From Cytophagaceae bacterium (GTDB lineage Bacteria > Bacteroidota > Bacteroidia > Cytophagales > Spirosomataceae), in the NCBI GenBank assembly GCA_027485075.1, contig JAIXRT010000226.1, positions 1-7,887 of the forward strand: a DNA stretch of 7,887 nucleotides. Reading direction: 5' to 3'. Positions 1 to 7,391 of the stretch are shown here, one piece after another. Within the stretch, counting starts at the first letter, position 1; every line of letters begins with the position of its first letter. Position numbers and translations under genes: made by a program. Below the pieces are notes generated by a model. It saw only the letters and a program-made list of their open reading frames with translations, made no database searches and was not told the DNA's origin.

Positions 1-1406
1 CCCTTACCAATTCCTCGTTCCTCTAACCACTGAATTAATGTATCCGTAGCCTCTTTATACCCCATGCCGTTGATGATACCCGAGTTAATGTATTTTCCCT
101 CTTTGGTATTATCAGCCTGCTTGTCAATATCTTTTTGTCCGTCCAAAATAGTTGGAATAGGCAAGTCAAAATGCTTAGCAAAATTCCAGTCACGTTGATC
201 TCCTGAGGGCACACCCATAACAGCACCCGTTCCATAACCCGCCAATACATAGTCAGCCAAGAACAATGGCACACGCTCATTATTTAATGGGTTAATCACA
301 TACGATCCTGTAAATACACCGGAAACCGTTTTAACCTCCGAAACACGGTCTAATTCTGAACGTGACTTTGTCCAGGTAATGTAAGCATCCACATCGGCTT
401 GTTGGCCTGGCTTCGTTAACTCCGCTACCCACTCGTGCTCGGGTGCCAAAACCATGAATGATACCCCGCAAATGGTATCTACACGCGTTGTAAAAACTTT
501 AATTTTCTTATCCGAAATACCTTCAATGGCAAATTCTACATCGGTTCCGATCGACTTTCCTATCCAGTTACGTTGTTGTTCTTTCAATGAATCTGACCAA
601 TCTACCTCCTCTAAACCACGTAATAAACGATCTGCATATGCGGTAATGCGCATTGACCACTGACGCATTTTTTTCTGCTCAACCGGATAACCACCACGCT
701 CGGAAAGACCGTCTTTTACTTCATCATTCGCTAATACCGTACCTAATTGGGGACACCAGTTGACAACCGAATCATCCAAATATGCCAAACGAAAATTCAG
801 TAAATAAGCATACTGCTCCTCCTCACCCATCGCATTCCAAACCTCCGCTGAAATACGCTCAACATCATCTTCACAAACTGCTTTTAGGCCTACAGAACCT
901 TTAATATTTAAAATGTTCTTCAAGGATTCGATCGACTCCGCCTTATCCGACTCTTGATTATACCAAGAATTGAATAACTGCATAAAAATCCATTGAGTCC
1001 ATTTATAGTAAGAAGGATCAGATGTTCGCACCTCACGCGACCAATCGAATGAAAAACCCATGTTTTTCAATTGTTCGATATAACGCGTAATGTTTTGTTC
1101 TGTTGTTATCGCTGGGTGTTGACCTGTTTGAATCGCATATTGCTCTGCAGGCAAACCAAAGGAATCGAATCCCATGGGATGCAACACTTCATACCCCTGC
1201 AAACGCTTATAACGCGCCATGATATCCGATGCAATGTACCCGAGTGGATGACCCACATGCAATCCAGCACCCGAAGGGTACGGAAACATGTCTAACACAT
1301 AATACTTGGGTTTATTGGGATTTACTTGTGCATTGAATGTTTGGTTTTGTTCCCAAAATCCTTGCCAAGCTTTTTCGATCTCACGAAATTGATACTCTGA
1401 ACGCAT
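1..1406 (-). CDS. leuS: Leucyl-tRNA synthetase, N-terminal 468 residues (3' end beyond window)
   Basis: This class Ia enzyme charges tRNA-Leu with leucine in the cytoplasm, using ATP. Translating the minus strand from the ATG at 1406-1404 gives an open frame of 468 codons to the window edge. The class I signature HVGHP is at residues 50-54, after the leucine-pocket motif FPYPSG (41-46). HPMGFDSFGLPAE follows at 76-88, and VNWCPQLGTVLANDEV, near the zinc-binding region, at 215-230. The CP1 editing domain is recognisable by TTRVDT (306-311) and GTGAVMGVPSGDQRD (392-406); D403 matches the conserved editing Asp. Between QLFNSWYN and VNWCP lie about 65 residues that most bacterial LeuRS lack; I recall a similar insertion in Bacteroidota. 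The KMSKS loop, anticodon-binding domain and C-terminal domain lie beyond position 1. Upstream on this strand I see only a weak TAAATTGC near 1430, with no matching -33 box. Identification is secure. Confidence 0.98.
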   Translation of the reverse strand, partial: MRSEYQFREIEKAWQGFWEQNQTFNAQVNPNKPKYYVLDMFPYPSGAGLHVGHPLGYIASDIMARYKRLQGYEVLHPMGFDSFGLPAEQYAIQTGQHPAITTEQNITRYIEQLKNMGFSFDWSREVRTSDPSYYKWTQWIFMQLFNSWYNQESDKAESIESLKNILNIKGSVGLKAVCEDDVERISAEVWNAMGEEEQYAYLLNFRLAYLDDSVVNWCPQLGTVLANDEVKDGLSERGGYPVEQKKMRQWSMRITAYADRLLRGLEEVDWSDSLKEQQRNWIGKSIGTDVEFAIEGISDKKIKVFTTRVDTICGVSFMVLAPEHEWVAELTKPGQQADVDAYITWTKSRSELDRVSEVKTVSGVFTGSYVINPLNNERVPLFLADYVLAGYGTGAVMGVPSGDQRDWNFAKHFDLPIPTILDGQKDIDKQADNTKEGKYINSGIINGMGYKEATDTLIQWLEERGIGK

Positions 1407-1476
1407 ATAACTATTTGTTTTTCAAAAGGGCATGCAATTTACGGGAATTTTTGTGAAAAATATTTACTCTACTTTA

Positions 1477-1507
1477 TTGGTAGATTAAGTAAAGTCTATT
1501 AGTTTTG
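1477..1507 (+). promoter_or_regulatory. Bacteroidota-type promoter of the TSUP transporter gene
   Basis: TTG at 1477-1479, a 20-base spacer, then TAGTTTTG at 1500-1507 fit the Bacteroidota housekeeping pattern of a -33 TTTG and -7 TAnnTTTG. Transcription would start near 1514, leaving a leader of about 15 bases before the ATG at 1528. No Shine-Dalgarno sequence is visible, which is usual for the phylum. Short inverted repeats (TCTAC 1468-1472 with GTAGA 1480-1484; ACTTTA 1471-1476 with TAAAGT 1490-1495) overlap the -33 region. Confidence 0.6.
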
Positions 1508-1527
1508 TAGGATAATCATTTACCCGT

Positions 1528-2481
1528 ATGTCATTACAAACTGACTCCACGCCCAACAAGCCAAAATTTCCTAGCTTATTAAAAGCGATAAACATCATTT
1601 GGAAACGAGAACGTAGCATTACGGAAGTTATCATTCACATTAGCAATGCCCTAGCCCTCATGATTGTGGGGCATTTAGTTTTCAGTTACCTAACTGCCGA
1701 AAACATAATAGCCGTATTTAGCACCGTCAATTCAGAAATTTTATACTACATCTTAGGTGGATTTATTGCTCAAATGATTGATGGCGCGTTGGGAATGGCT
1801 TATGGCGTGACTGCAACCACCTTCTTAATGTCCGTAGGTATTACCCCCGCCGCTGCTTCAGCCAGTGTCCATGCCTCTGAAGTTTTTACATCGGGCGTCT
1901 CCGGTTATATGCATTTGAAATTTGGCAACGTAAATTCGAAACTATTCAAAACCTTGGTCATTCCGGGCATTATTGGGGCCATATTAGGTGCGTATGTAAT
2001 CTCGTCGTTGGAAAACTATGCCGACTATATCAAACCAATCGTATCCATTTATACCTTATTTTTAGGTGCCATCATCATACGTAAAGCATTAATCAAACGT
2101 CAAGAAAAGCGTCAATTAAAACGGGTGGGCTGGTTAGCTCTTTTCGGAGGTTACCTAGACTCAATCGGCGGAGGTGGCTGGGGGCCTATCGTTTCATCGA
2201 CGTTAATTGCCTCTGGACGTCATCCAAAATATACAATTGGCAGTGTTAATTTGACCGAATTTTTCGTTTCGCTAGCTTCTTCCTTAACCTTCTTTACCGT
2301 AATCGGCCTAGGCTATTGGCAAGTCATCGCTGGATTAATTTTAGGTGGAGTTGTAGCTGCACCCATTGCAGCCCGATTAGCCAATAAACTTCCCGTAAAG
2401 AGCATGATGATATTAGTTGGCATCGTCATTATCGTCGTCAGCCTTCGTCAAATTGTCTTAGGTGCAGGAAAGTTTATTTAA
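1528..2481 (+). CDS. TauE/SafE (TSUP) family membrane transporter, probable sulfite or organosulfur anion exporter
   Basis: This 317-residue, strongly hydrophobic inner-membrane protein has the internal two-fold repeat of the TauE/SafE family. The first half carries GGFIAQMIDGALGMAYG (77-93) and SASVHASEVFTSGVSG (111-126). The second half carries GGGGWGP (214-220) and GRHPKYTIGSVNLTEFF (230-246). Hydrophobic segments are visible at about 33-55, 71-90, 94-110, 142-160, 168-187, 201-222, 241-262, 262-287 and 294-312. A polar basic loop (KRQEKRQLKR, 190-199) separates the halves. The first segment and the 30-residue basic tail before it precede the core domain. Family members export sulfite, sulfoacetate or related anions, or import some; the substrate cannot be read from the sequence. 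Its stop overlaps the stop of the convergent gene, so it is monocistronic. The start at 1528 follows a well-placed promoter and is the first ATG of the frame. Confidence 0.9.
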   Translation: MSLQTDSTPNKPKFPSLLKAINIIWKRERSITEVIIHISNALALMIVGHLVFSYLTAENIIAVFSTVNSEILYYILGGFIAQMIDGALGMAYGVTATTFLMSVGITPAAASASVHASEVFTSGVSGYMHLKFGNVNSKLFKTLVIPGIIGAILGAYVISSLENYADYIKPIVSIYTLFLGAIIIRKALIKRQEKRQLKRVGWLALFGGYLDSIGGGGWGPIVSSTLIASGRHPKYTIGSVNLTEFFVSLASSLTFFTVIGLGYWQVIAGLILGGVVAAPIAARLANKLPVKSMMILVGIVIIVVSLRQIVLGAGKFI

Positions 2482-4532
2482 TTCAGCACAAACTTTTTCG
2501 TTTCTGTTTGGCCATTATCTGATACAAATCGGAGTAGATAGACACCCCGACTAAACCCTTTGGAGTCAAATCGAATTACCTCGGTCGGCTTCGTATTTCG
2601 TTGCTCGATAATTTTCCCAGTCAGTTCAATCCATTGTATCGTGCCTGATTCATTGGCGAGCACATAGATTAAATCCGCGGCTGGATTTGGCCAAATTTGA
2701 AAAATAGATGTCTTCAGATTATCCCAAACGGCTGAACTTGATTGATTATCATAGATAAGCACACCACCAGCGCCGGTACCAATAATTAAATCTTTTTTAC
2801 CATCAGCATTATAATCTTCGCAGAGAATTTGCGCATTGCGACCTACAGATATACTTTTAAATTCCTGTGATTTCCAAACCAATTCATTTTTTAATGCATC
2901 AAAATTCCCTACGTGCACTGCCCCATCTTGATCTAGGCCAATAAATTCAAGTGAACCATCGCCATCCAAATCAGCCATCGAAAAACTGCGTAAACGCCAA
3001 TCTGTTAACGCACCTAACTTTCCCCAATCTGAATTCCCATTCGTTCTAACTTTACCCGCTCGATTTACAATGAGCAAATCAACCTGGGAATCCTGATTCC
3101 AATCCGTAAAAATAGGCACCTCATTGAATCCCAACTCAGGAATATCTACTGCCTTTAAACCAGACTTGAATAAGACAAATACACGAGGTCCTAGACTTGT
3201 TTGACCTGATAGAATTAAATCCTTCGTTCCATCATAATCGTAATCAATTGTTTGCAGCAGTAAATTGGTTGCATTCAACTGATCTTTTAACTTCAAATAA
3301 TCCGATGTAATAAATCCAAAAACGCCAGCCTTATTTTCAAAAAAACTGATGGAAGCTTTCACCTCATTCCCTTCCCGTATACCAGCATTGGCAACCAATA
3401 AATCTAAATCACCGTCTTGATCTGCATCCCAGAAGCATGGACTTGCACGCTCTCCTACATCAATCATATCAGCTTGTAAAAAAGTCTTGGAAGATGCAAC
3501 CCAGGCATCATTAACTTTCGAAAAAAGAACATTTGATTGTTGAAAATCCTGCATGTACCCATTATTATCCGTTGAAAACAAAGAGGCAATTAGTTCTGGT
3601 TTGGCATCACCTGTCACATCAATCACAGATGCGTGTAGAAATGTGCCAAGATTTACTGAATTAGGAAAACCAACGGTAAATTTGGTGAACTTGGGGGAGT
3701 TTCGAGTCCCCTCGTTTGTTAGATATATAAGATCACGACAACCAATATGGCCATAGACCAAATCAGGAATTCCATTGCAAAATAAGACGCTGAGCGAATT
3801 TCCTGCATGAAAGGTTCGGTTAGGCTGTTGGACAGACTCCAAGGCAATATCCGCAGAACATGGCGTGCCTAAAACAATATCTCCACATGAACGAACGACA
3901 AAGTCGCCCCAACAATCTCCAATTTTCTTGAAATCTAGAACTTTACCTGATTGTTTAGATTGGTTTTGGTGAAATTCCACATAATGTCCACTGGGGTCAA
4001 AAGCGAGTACATCTACATCACCATCGCCATCGATATCAGCAATAGCTGGAATGTCTACATTGGAAACATAGAGATTGATCCGACCAGAAAAACCTTCCGT
4101 ATATAGTGGATTTGCAATAGATTCAAATGAAAGAGCACCACGCGTACTCGTATTCCTAAAAACTTGAATTCCTGCAGGAGCAGCACAAAACAAATCTTTA
4201 AGCCCATCATTATCGTAATCAACGAAACGCATCCAATGGGAGAATTTAGGCAACAGACTTGACAAAAGTGGATCGAACACAAAGCCTGTTGGCTGATTCA
4301 CAAAAACAGCCCGTTGTTCCGTCGTACGATCAAAAGTAACCATATCCGCGCGACCATCTAGATTCAAATCTATTGATTCAAATTGCGTGGCATTCATGCC
4401 TCCTGCCAGCGCATTCAACAAATTTTGGCCCGATTTCTGAACCACTAACCGTGAATTTTGCGTCAATTTGATCCCTTGCCCCATGAATTGCAGAGGAATC
4501 AGCGCTAAATAAAGGATTAAAAGATTTTTCAT
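2478..4532 (-). CDS. Secreted FG-GAP/VCBS-repeat protein with T9SS type A C-terminal sorting domain
   Basis: The protein has 684 residues when started at the ATG at 4532-4530. That start gives a clean Sec signal peptide (MKNLL, hydrophobic to about residue 18, probable cleavage before Q19, no lipobox cysteine). The frame stays open for 73 more codons to 4751, but these run antisense through murF and do not resemble a secretion signal, so the later start is preferred. Calcium-binding-like Asp loops, typical of FG-GAP/VCBS beta-propeller blades, begin at residues 55, 105, 166, 305, 369, 430, 477, 521 and 573; the clearest are DIDGDGDVD (166) and DADQDGDLD (369). Residues 198-300 lack a canonical loop and hold Cys207, 216, 225, 252 and 265. 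The C-terminus (611-684) has WPNP, then GVYLLRF near 663-669 and a basic KKFVLN end, matching the type A sorting domain removed during T9SS export. The protein is probably surface-anchored or released; ligand and role are unknown. It is divergent from murF and convergent with the transporter gene. Confidence 0.9.
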   Translation of the reverse strand: MKNLLILYLALIPLQFMGQGIKLTQNSRLVVQKSGQNLLNALAGGMNATQFESIDLNLDGRADMVTFDRTTEQRAVFVNQPTGFVFDPLLSSLLPKFSHWMRFVDYDNDGLKDLFCAAPAGIQVFRNTSTRGALSFESIANPLYTEGFSGRINLYVSNVDIPAIADIDGDGDVDVLAFDPSGHYVEFHQNQSKQSGKVLDFKKIGDCWGDFVVRSCGDIVLGTPCSADIALESVQQPNRTFHAGNSLSVLFCNGIPDLVYGHIGCRDLIYLTNEGTRNSPKFTKFTVGFPNSVNLGTFLHASVIDVTGDAKPELIASLFSTDNNGYMQDFQQSNVLFSKVNDAWVASSKTFLQADMIDVGERASPCFWDADQDGDLDLLVANAGIREGNEVKASISFFENKAGVFGFITSDYLKLKDQLNATNLLLQTIDYDYDGTKDLILSGQTSLGPRVFVLFKSGLKAVDIPELGFNEVPIFTDWNQDSQVDLLIVNRAGKVRTNGNSDWGKLGALTDWRLRSFSMADLDGDGSLEFIGLDQDGAVHVGNFDALKNELVWKSQEFKSISVGRNAQILCEDYNADGKKDLIIGTGAGGVLIYDNQSSSAVWDNLKTSIFQIWPNPAADLIYVLANESGTIQWIELTGKIIEQRNTKPTEVIRFDSKGFSRGVYLLRFVSDNGQTETKKFVLN

Positions 4533-4578
4533 TCGATATTTGTAGTCGCAATATGCAAAATGGCAGACGATTATCCAT

Positions 4579-5874
4579 ATGAAGATATCAAACTCATCTT
4601 TATTAGCACATTTCCAATCCGCGACCGGCGTTTGTACGGATACCCGAAAAATACAAAAAGGAAATATGTTTTTTGCCTTAAAAGGGCCAAATTTCAATGC
4701 CAATGCATTAGCAGAAGAAGCCTTAGCCAAAGGAGCTTCTTGCGCGGTCATTGACGACCCAGCTTATGAAACAGGTGCAAATACATTACTGGTTTCAGAT
4801 GGACTAAAGGCACTTCAAGATTTAGCTACAGCCTATCGAAATACCTTAACCATACCGATTATTGGCCTAACAGGATCCAATGGAAAAACAACCACGAAGG
4901 AATTGATTTTCTCCGTATTATCTCAACAATTCCATTGCTTCGCCACATCGGGTAATTTGAATAATCATATTGGGGTACCACTTTCCATCCTTTCCATTTT
5001 ACCTGCACATCAGATCGCAGTCATTGAAATGGGTGCAAATAAGCAAGGAGATATCAAAGAATTAGTGGATATAGCTCAACCAACACATAGCTTAATAACC
5101 AATATAGGCAAAGCTCATTTAGAGGGATTCGGCGGCGAAACAGGTGTCATTAAAGGCAAGGGTGAATTATTTGACTATGTCTCCACACACGGTGGAATCG
5201 TCTTTTTACCCAAAGAAAAAAACATCGTATATCAAATGTCTGAGGAGCGTCAAATCAAGGACGTGGTTTTAGCTAATTCAGCGATGCCCACTCATTTACT
5301 AGAAGCGAAACCTTACATTCGATTTACATGTGCAGATAATACTGTTGTTCAGTCACACCTACCTGGAATTTATAACTTTGAAAATATTCAGATGGCCATT
5401 GCGGTGGGCAAGCATTTTGGCTTAAGTGATGCGCAATGCAAAGAGGGAATAGCTACGTATCAGCCAACAAATCATCGATCTCAGTACATTAAAATTGGAT
5501 CTAACCAAGTTTTAATGGATGCATACAATGCCAATCCATCTTCGATGCAGGCAGCTATTAGCCATTTTGCCGAGACAGATAACAATCCGAAAATTCTGAT
5601 TTTAGGCGACATGTTTGAATTAGGAAATTTATCTGCTGCAGAACATGAGGCTCTTGGCAAACTAATTGCCTCGTTTTCATTTGAAAAAGTGCTTTTAATT
5701 GGTGAACACATGCAACATGCCCTAACTCATTTACCCAAAGCATTTTACTTTCCAGACAAATTTGGTCTACATAATTGGCTACAAGATAATCCAATCAAAT
5801 CTAGCTACTTACTAGTAAAAGGTTCCAGAGGAATACAATTGGAAAGCGTACTGCCGTTTTTGGCAAATGAATAA
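4579..5874 (+). CDS. murF: UDP-N-acetylmuramoyl-tripeptide--D-alanyl-D-alanine ligase
   Basis: This cytoplasmic ATP-dependent Mur ligase adds D-Ala-D-Ala to the UDP-MurNAc-tripeptide, the last cytoplasmic step of the peptidoglycan pentapeptide precursor. Its 431 residues match the usual MurF length. The N-terminal substrate domain has STDTR-like VCTDTRKIQKG (18-28) and FFALKG (31-36). The central ATPase domain has the P-loop TGSNGKTT (98-105), NNHIGVP (128-134), EMGAN (150-154), NIGKAH (175-180) and KGKGE (192-196), where the carbamylated lysine of the family is expected. HRSQ (299-302) and DAYNANPSSM (314-323) follow, then the C-terminal domain with LGDMFELG (342-349) and KGSRG (414-418). 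DAYNANP and GDM.ELG separate MurF from MurE, MurC and MurD. The ATG at 4579 is the first possible start after an in-frame stop at 4543. A GATATTTG at 4535-4542 could be an imperfect -7 box, without a clear -33. Here murF stands outside any visible mur cluster. Confidence 0.97.
   Translation: MKISNSSLLAHFQSATGVCTDTRKIQKGNMFFALKGPNFNANALAEEALAKGASCAVIDDPAYETGANTLLVSDGLKALQDLATAYRNTLTIPIIGLTGSNGKTTTKELIFSVLSQQFHCFATSGNLNNHIGVPLSILSILPAHQIAVIEMGANKQGDIKELVDIAQPTHSLITNIGKAHLEGFGGETGVIKGKGELFDYVSTHGGIVFLPKEKNIVYQMSEERQIKDVVLANSAMPTHLLEAKPYIRFTCADNTVVQSHLPGIYNFENIQMAIAVGKHFGLSDAQCKEGIATYQPTNHRSQYIKIGSNQVLMDAYNANPSSMQAAISHFAETDNNPKILILGDMFELGNLSAAEHEALGKLIASFSFEKVLLIGEHMQHALTHLPKAFYFPDKFGLHNWLQDNPIKSSYLLVKGSRGIQLESVLPFLANE
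4589..4617 (-). promoter_or_regulatory. Possible promoter of the FG-GAP protein gene, inside the 5' end of murF
   Basis: Read on the minus strand, TTG (4617-4615), an 18-base spacer and TGAGTTTG (4596-4589) resemble the -33/-7 pattern with one mismatch in the -7 box (G for A). It would give a leader of about 50 bases to the ATG at 4532. The 46-bp intergenic gap has no better match on this strand, so the promoter probably lies within the murF coding start. Confidence 0.25.
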
Positions 5875-5900
5875 CCAGTAGATAAGATTTCTCCCTGAAG

Positions 5901-5921
5901 ACCAAACAAAAATTTGTTGGT
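5901..5921. repeat. Imperfect 21-bp palindrome overlapping the ahcY -33 box
   Basis: ACCAA (5901-5905) pairs with TTGGT (5917-5921), and CAA (5907-5909) with TTG (5914-5916), with A5906 unpaired. The right half contains the -33 TTTG of the ahcY promoter. It lies 27 bases after the murF stop, so it could be an operator for ahcY or a weak end-of-transcript hairpin for murF. There is no T-run after it, which argues against a classical terminator. Confidence 0.4.
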
Positions 5922-5943
5922 GTTCAAGAAAGAAGTAAATTTG
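5913..5943 (+). promoter_or_regulatory. Bacteroidota-type promoter of ahcY
   Basis: TTTG at 5913-5916, a 19-base spacer and a perfect TAAATTTG at 5936-5943 match the Bacteroidota -33/-7 consensus. The expected start point is near 5950, giving a leader of about 30 bases, too short for a known SAH or SAM riboswitch. The sequence just before the ATG is A-rich rather than carrying a Shine-Dalgarno motif. Confidence 0.75.
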
Positions 5944-5980
5944 CACTTTAATAAGATTTCGAAATAAAATTCAACACATA

Positions 5981-7297
5981 ATGGCATCACAAGCTGGTAC
6001 GTATGTACCGTACAAAGTAAAAGACATTGCATTGGCCGATTGGGGTCGTAAAGAAATTCAATTAGCGGAAGCAGAGATGCCGGGCTTAATGGCATTGCGC
6101 ACAGAATTCGGCGCTGCACAACCTTTGAAGGGAGCGCGTATCGCGGGATGTTTGCACATGACAATCCAAACAGCCGTTTTGATTGAAACATTGACTGCCT
6201 TAGGTGCAGAAGTTACTTGGTCATCTTGTAACATTTTCTCTACACAAGATCACGCTGCCGCTGCAATTGCAGCAGCAGGAATTCCAGTTTATGCTTGGAA
6301 AGGCATGAACGAAGAAGAATTCAACTGGTGTATTGAGCAGACATTATTCTTCGGTGAAGGAAAGCAACCTTTGAACATGATCTTAGATGATGGTGGTGAC
6401 TTAACGAACATGGTTTTTGATGAGTACCCTGAGTTAATCGAAGGCATCAAAGGCTTATCAGAAGAAACTACGACTGGTGTTCACCGTCTATATGAGCGTA
6501 TGAAAAATGGCACGTTATTCTTGCCAGCAATCAACGTAAACGACTCAGTTACCAAGTCTAAGTTTGATAATAAATATGGTTGCAAAGAGTCGTTAGTTGA
6601 TGCGATTCGTCGCGCAACCGACTTAATGTTAGCTGGTAAAGTTGCTGTCGTTGCAGGTTATGGTGATGTAGGAAAAGGTTCAGCAGATTCATTGCGTGGT
6701 GCTGGTTGCCGTGTATTAGTTACTGAAATCGATCCAATTTGTGCTTTACAAGCAGCGATGGATGGCTACGAAGTAGTTCCAATGGACGAAGCTGCAACAC
6801 GTGCAAATATCTTTGTCACAGCTACTGGTAACGTGAAAATCATCCGTGATCGCCACTTCAAAGCGATGAAAGACAAAGCAATCGTTTGTAACATCGGTCA
6901 CTTCGATAACGAAATCGACATGGAATGGTTGAACAACAACTATGGTGATACAAAAGATCAAATCAAACCACAAGTTGACATGTACACCATCGACGGCAAA
7001 AACGTAATCGTTTTAGCTGAAGGTCGTTTAGTAAACTTAGGTTGCGCGATGGGACATCCATCATTCGTAATGTCGAACTCATTCTGTAATCAGACATTGG
7101 CTCAATTAGAATTGTGGGCTAATTCTAAAAATTACGAAAACAAAGTTTACATCCTACCTAAGCACCTGGATGAGAAAGTAGCGTTCTTACACTTAGCACA
7201 TATCGGTGCGAAGTTGGAGAAACTAGAAAAAGAGCAAGCGGAATATATCGGTGTACCTCAAGCAGGCCCATTCAAGCCAGAACATTACCGTTACTAG
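5981..7297 (+). CDS. ahcY: Adenosylhomocysteinase (S-adenosyl-L-homocysteine hydrolase)
   Basis: This cytoplasmic NAD-dependent enzyme reversibly splits S-adenosylhomocysteine into adenosine and homocysteine, relieving product inhibition of methyltransferases. The 438-residue protein is complete for the shorter form of the family. Substrate-domain motifs are GCLHMT (56-61), DDGGD (136-140) and EETTTG (161-166). [13 protein letters not shown] (185-197) supplies the catalytic Lys192, Asp196 and Asn197 region. The Rossmann NAD site is GYGDVGKG (226-233). [11 protein letters not shown] (303-313) and [19 protein letters not shown] (350-368) follow, and the C-terminus ends KPEHYRY, whose Lys and Tyr reach the NAD of a neighbouring subunit in this tetrameric family. 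The gene has its own promoter (5913-5943) and a strong terminator straight after it, so it is probably monocistronic. No key residue is missing. The ATG at 5981 is the expected start, followed by the usual [16 protein letters not shown]. Confidence 0.99.
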   Translation: MASQAGTYVPYKVKDIALADWGRKEIQLAEAEMPGLMALRTEFGAAQPLKGARIAGCLHMTIQTAVLIETLTALGAEVTWSSCNIFSTQDHAAAAIAAAGIPVYAWKGMNEEEFNWCIEQTLFFGEGKQPLNMILDDGGDLTNMVFDEYPELIEGIKGLSEETTTGVHRLYERMKNGTLFLPAINVNDSVTKSKFDNKYGCKESLVDAIRRATDLMLAGKVAVVAGYGDVGKGSADSLRGAGCRVLVTEIDPICALQAAMDGYEVVPMDEAATRANIFVTATGNVKIIRDRHFKAMKDKAIVCNIGHFDNEIDMEWLNNNYGDTKDQIKPQVDMYTIDGKNVIVLAEGRLVNLGCAMGHPSFVMSNSFCNQTLAQLELWANSKNYENKVYILPKHLDEKVAFLHLAHIGAKLEKLEKEQAEYIGVPQAGPFKPEHYRY

Positions 7298-7314
7298 GAT
7301 TTAGTAAATCAATT

Positions 7315-7347
7315 AAAAAGCTGCACCGTTATCGTGCAGCTTTTTTT
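7315..7347 (+). terminator. Rho-independent terminator after ahcY
   Basis: A perfect 7-bp stem GCTGCAC (7320-7326) / GTGCAGC (7334-7340) with a 7-base loop is followed by seven T's (7341-7347). Five A's before the stem can pair with the T-run and extend it to 12 bp. It lies 18 bases after the ahcY stop and before the purQ promoter, isolating the two genes. Confidence 0.93.
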
Positions 7348-7383
7348 ATGCAATTTTTGCTAAAATAAATCAGCGAAAAGCCC

Positions 7384-7391
7384 TAAATTTG
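7384..7391 (+). promoter_or_regulatory. Probable -7 box of the purQ promoter
   Basis: TAAATTTG at 7384-7391 is a perfect Bacteroidota -7 element and shares the 10-mer TAAATTTGCA with the ahcY promoter. The only TTTG upstream (7356-7359) is 24 bases away, longer than the usual 19-21, so the -33 contact is weak or the promoter depends on something else. The start point would be near 7398, leaving a leader of about 17 bases. Confidence 0.55.

Noticed and set aside
454..663. Plus-strand open frames of 60-80 codons inside leuS (454-663 and 1071-1295)
   Set aside because: Both are antisense to strongly conserved LeuRS sequence and have no promoter or recognisable product.
4016..4040. Repetitive CATCACCATCGCCATCGAT-like DNA that might be a tandem repeat
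   Set aside because: It simply encodes the DIDGDGDVD calcium loop of the FG-GAP protein; similar DNA recurs wherever the protein motif recurs.
4533..4751. N-terminal extension of the FG-GAP protein by 73 codons to an ATG at 4751
   Set aside because: The extension runs antisense through murF, has no signal-peptide character, and would bury the good signal peptide that starts at 4532.
5944..5980. SAM/SAH riboswitch before ahcY
   Set aside because: The predicted leader is only about 30 bases, too short for a known SAH or SAM aptamer, and no matching stems are visible.
5805..6191. A 128-codon minus-strand open frame across the murF end and ahcY start
   Set aside because: It is antisense to two confidently identified genes and crosses the ahcY promoter. 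The protein has no recognisable family features, so it is a shadow frame.
1528..7297. A sulfur-metabolism cluster joining the TSUP transporter and ahcY
   Set aside because: More than 3 kb with murF and a minus-strand gene separates them. Each has its own promoter and no other sulfur gene is present.
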